22,530 bases of DNA, from NCBI GenBank assembly GCA_009928265.1, contig RFPR01000014.1:1-22530 (forward strand), given 5' to 3'. Shown in pieces: positions 21,778-22,530 of the stretch. Position numbers and translations under genes: made by a program. Source of the stretch: Pseudomonadota bacterium (GTDB lineage Bacteria; Verrucomicrobiota; Verrucomicrobiia; Chthoniobacterales; UBA6821). Under the pieces are notes generated by a model that made no database searches, had not been told where the DNA came from, and saw only the letters and a list, made by a program, of their open reading frames with translations. The first letter of the stretch is position 1; each line of letters begins with the position of its first letter.

Positions 21778-22530
21778 GTGAAGTGAGTACCCCCCCTCTT
21801 CTGGAAGTCCGCGACCTCAAGGTCCACTTCCCGATCCGTTCGGGGTTGCTGCGCAGGCAGACTGATTCCTTCAAGGCAGTCGACGGCGTCAGTTTCCGGA
21901 TCGGGGCGGGCCAGGTCGTCGGCCTGGTCGGAGAGAGCGGTAGCGGCAAGACAACGATCGGCCGCACGCTGGTGAAATTGATCCCTGCCACCTTCGGGAA
22001 AGCACTTTGGAAGGGCGAGGACATCCTGCCGCTCTCCGAAAAGGAGTTCCGCCCGCTCCGCCGCCGGATCCAATACATCTTCCAGGATCCCTTCGGATCG
22101 CTAAACCCACGAATGACCGTCGGAGCGATCATCGGTGAGGCGCTGGAAATTCATTTTCGCGATCTCTCCTCCTCGGAGCGTACCGACCGGGTCGCCTTCC
22201 TGCTCGGCAAGGTTGGACTCCGACCGGAAATGGCCGGCCGCCATCCCCACGAGTTCAGCGGAGGCCAGCGCCAGCGCATCGGCATTGCCCGAGCCCTCGC
22301 CGTGGAACCGGAGTTCCTCATTTGCGACGAACCGGTCAGCGCCCTCGATGTCAGTGTCCAAGCCCAGATCGTGAATCTGTTGGCGGACCTCCGCGAGGAA
22401 CTTGACCTCGCCATGCTCTTCATCGCGCACGATCTGGCGGTTGTGGAACACCTCAGCGACGAAGTACTGGTCCTTCACCGGGGCAAGATCGTGGAGTCGG
22501 GCCCCTCCCGCGAGGTGCTGGCCCACCCGA
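21774..22530 (+). CDS. Oligopeptide/dipeptide ABC transporter ATPase (OppF/DppF type), partial
   Basis: About 252 residues are visible before the window ends. The motifs are Walker A GESGSGKT (53-60), Q-loop FQDPFGSLNPRMTV (103-116), signature FSGGQRQRIGIARAL (161-175), Walker B FLICDEPVSALDVSVQAQ (181-198) and switch His in IAHDLAVV (H219). FQDPFGSLNPR and SALDVSVQAQ are typical of the peptide/nickel importer group. The missing C-terminal part should contain the oligopeptide-transporter tail (YTxxLLxAIP). No permease or binding-protein gene is in view; they may follow downstream. It starts inside the stop of the EIIA-like gene (ATGA overlap), which is unusual company for an Opp ATPase and may simply reflect operon packing. 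Confidence 0.93.
   Translation, partial: MSEVSTPPLLEVRDLKVHFPIRSGLLRRQTDSFKAVDGVSFRIGAGQVVGLVGESGSGKTTIGRTLVKLIPATFGKALWKGEDILPLSEKEFRPLRRRIQYIFQDPFGSLNPRMTVGAIIGEALEIHFRDLSSSERTDRVAFLLGKVGLRPEMAGRHPHEFSGGQRQRIGIARALAVEPEFLICDEPVSALDVSVQAQIVNLLADLREELDLAMLFIAHDLAVVEHLSDEVLVLHRGKIVESGPSREVLAHP

Overview
This 22.5 kb stretch is dense, GC-rich bacterial chromosome, with no phage genes, insertion sequences, CRISPR arrays, tRNAs or rRNAs that I can see. My best guess for the host is Verrucomicrobiota or a relative. The hints are the gene mix (PyrR-type pyr operon, a small DUF4032-like protein, TlyA-NadK cluster, YtcA/FUSC efflux set) and the near absence of Shine-Dalgarno motifs; this is inference and no marker gene settles it. 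Genes are packed tightly, often with 4-base ATGA or 1-base overlaps. The longest gene-free stretch is the 187 bp between glgP and the HAD gene (18805-18991).

Layout. (1) 1-2121, minus: pyrR-pyrB-pyrC, the start of de novo pyrimidine synthesis, with pyrC cut by the window edge. The pyrR leader (2124-2153) carries a hairpin that fits the PyrR-binding-loop consensus and takes in the bases next to the start codon. (2) 2171-4235, minus: a 72-residue DUF4032-like protein and an ABCG-like half transporter with a zinc ribbon between its ATPase and membrane parts. (3) 4333-8842, plus: proC, a secreted TPR protein, a short D-Ala-D-Ala carboxypeptidase and a UvrD/PcrA-type helicase, nearly all overlapping. 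(4) 8855-12823: an efflux system resembling E. coli ytcA-mdtNOP. The YtcA lipoprotein, membrane fusion protein and compact FUSC permease are on minus, and the TolC-like outer membrane factor is divergent on plus. The two divergent start codons lie inside a 7-base overlap, and an 8-6-8 inverted repeat lies just inside the TolC gene. (5) 12825-18804, minus: glycogen phosphorylase, then a tight unit of FAD oxidoreductase, TIM-barrel isomerase-like protein, LPG-synthase-type membrane protein and an internally deleted RibD-like reductase. (6) 18992-22530, plus: HAD phosphatase, TlyA rRNA methyltransferase/hemolysin-like protein, NAD kinase, a diverged PTS EIIA domain and an OppF/DppF-type ATPase that runs off the window.

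Most of the content is housekeeping. The signals most worth following are regulatory: the PyrR site at the pyrR start, two promoters placed so that the transcripts would be leaderless, and the divergent efflux region with no intergenic DNA. The main protein-level oddities are the mini RibD-like protein and the zinc-ribbon ABC transporter.
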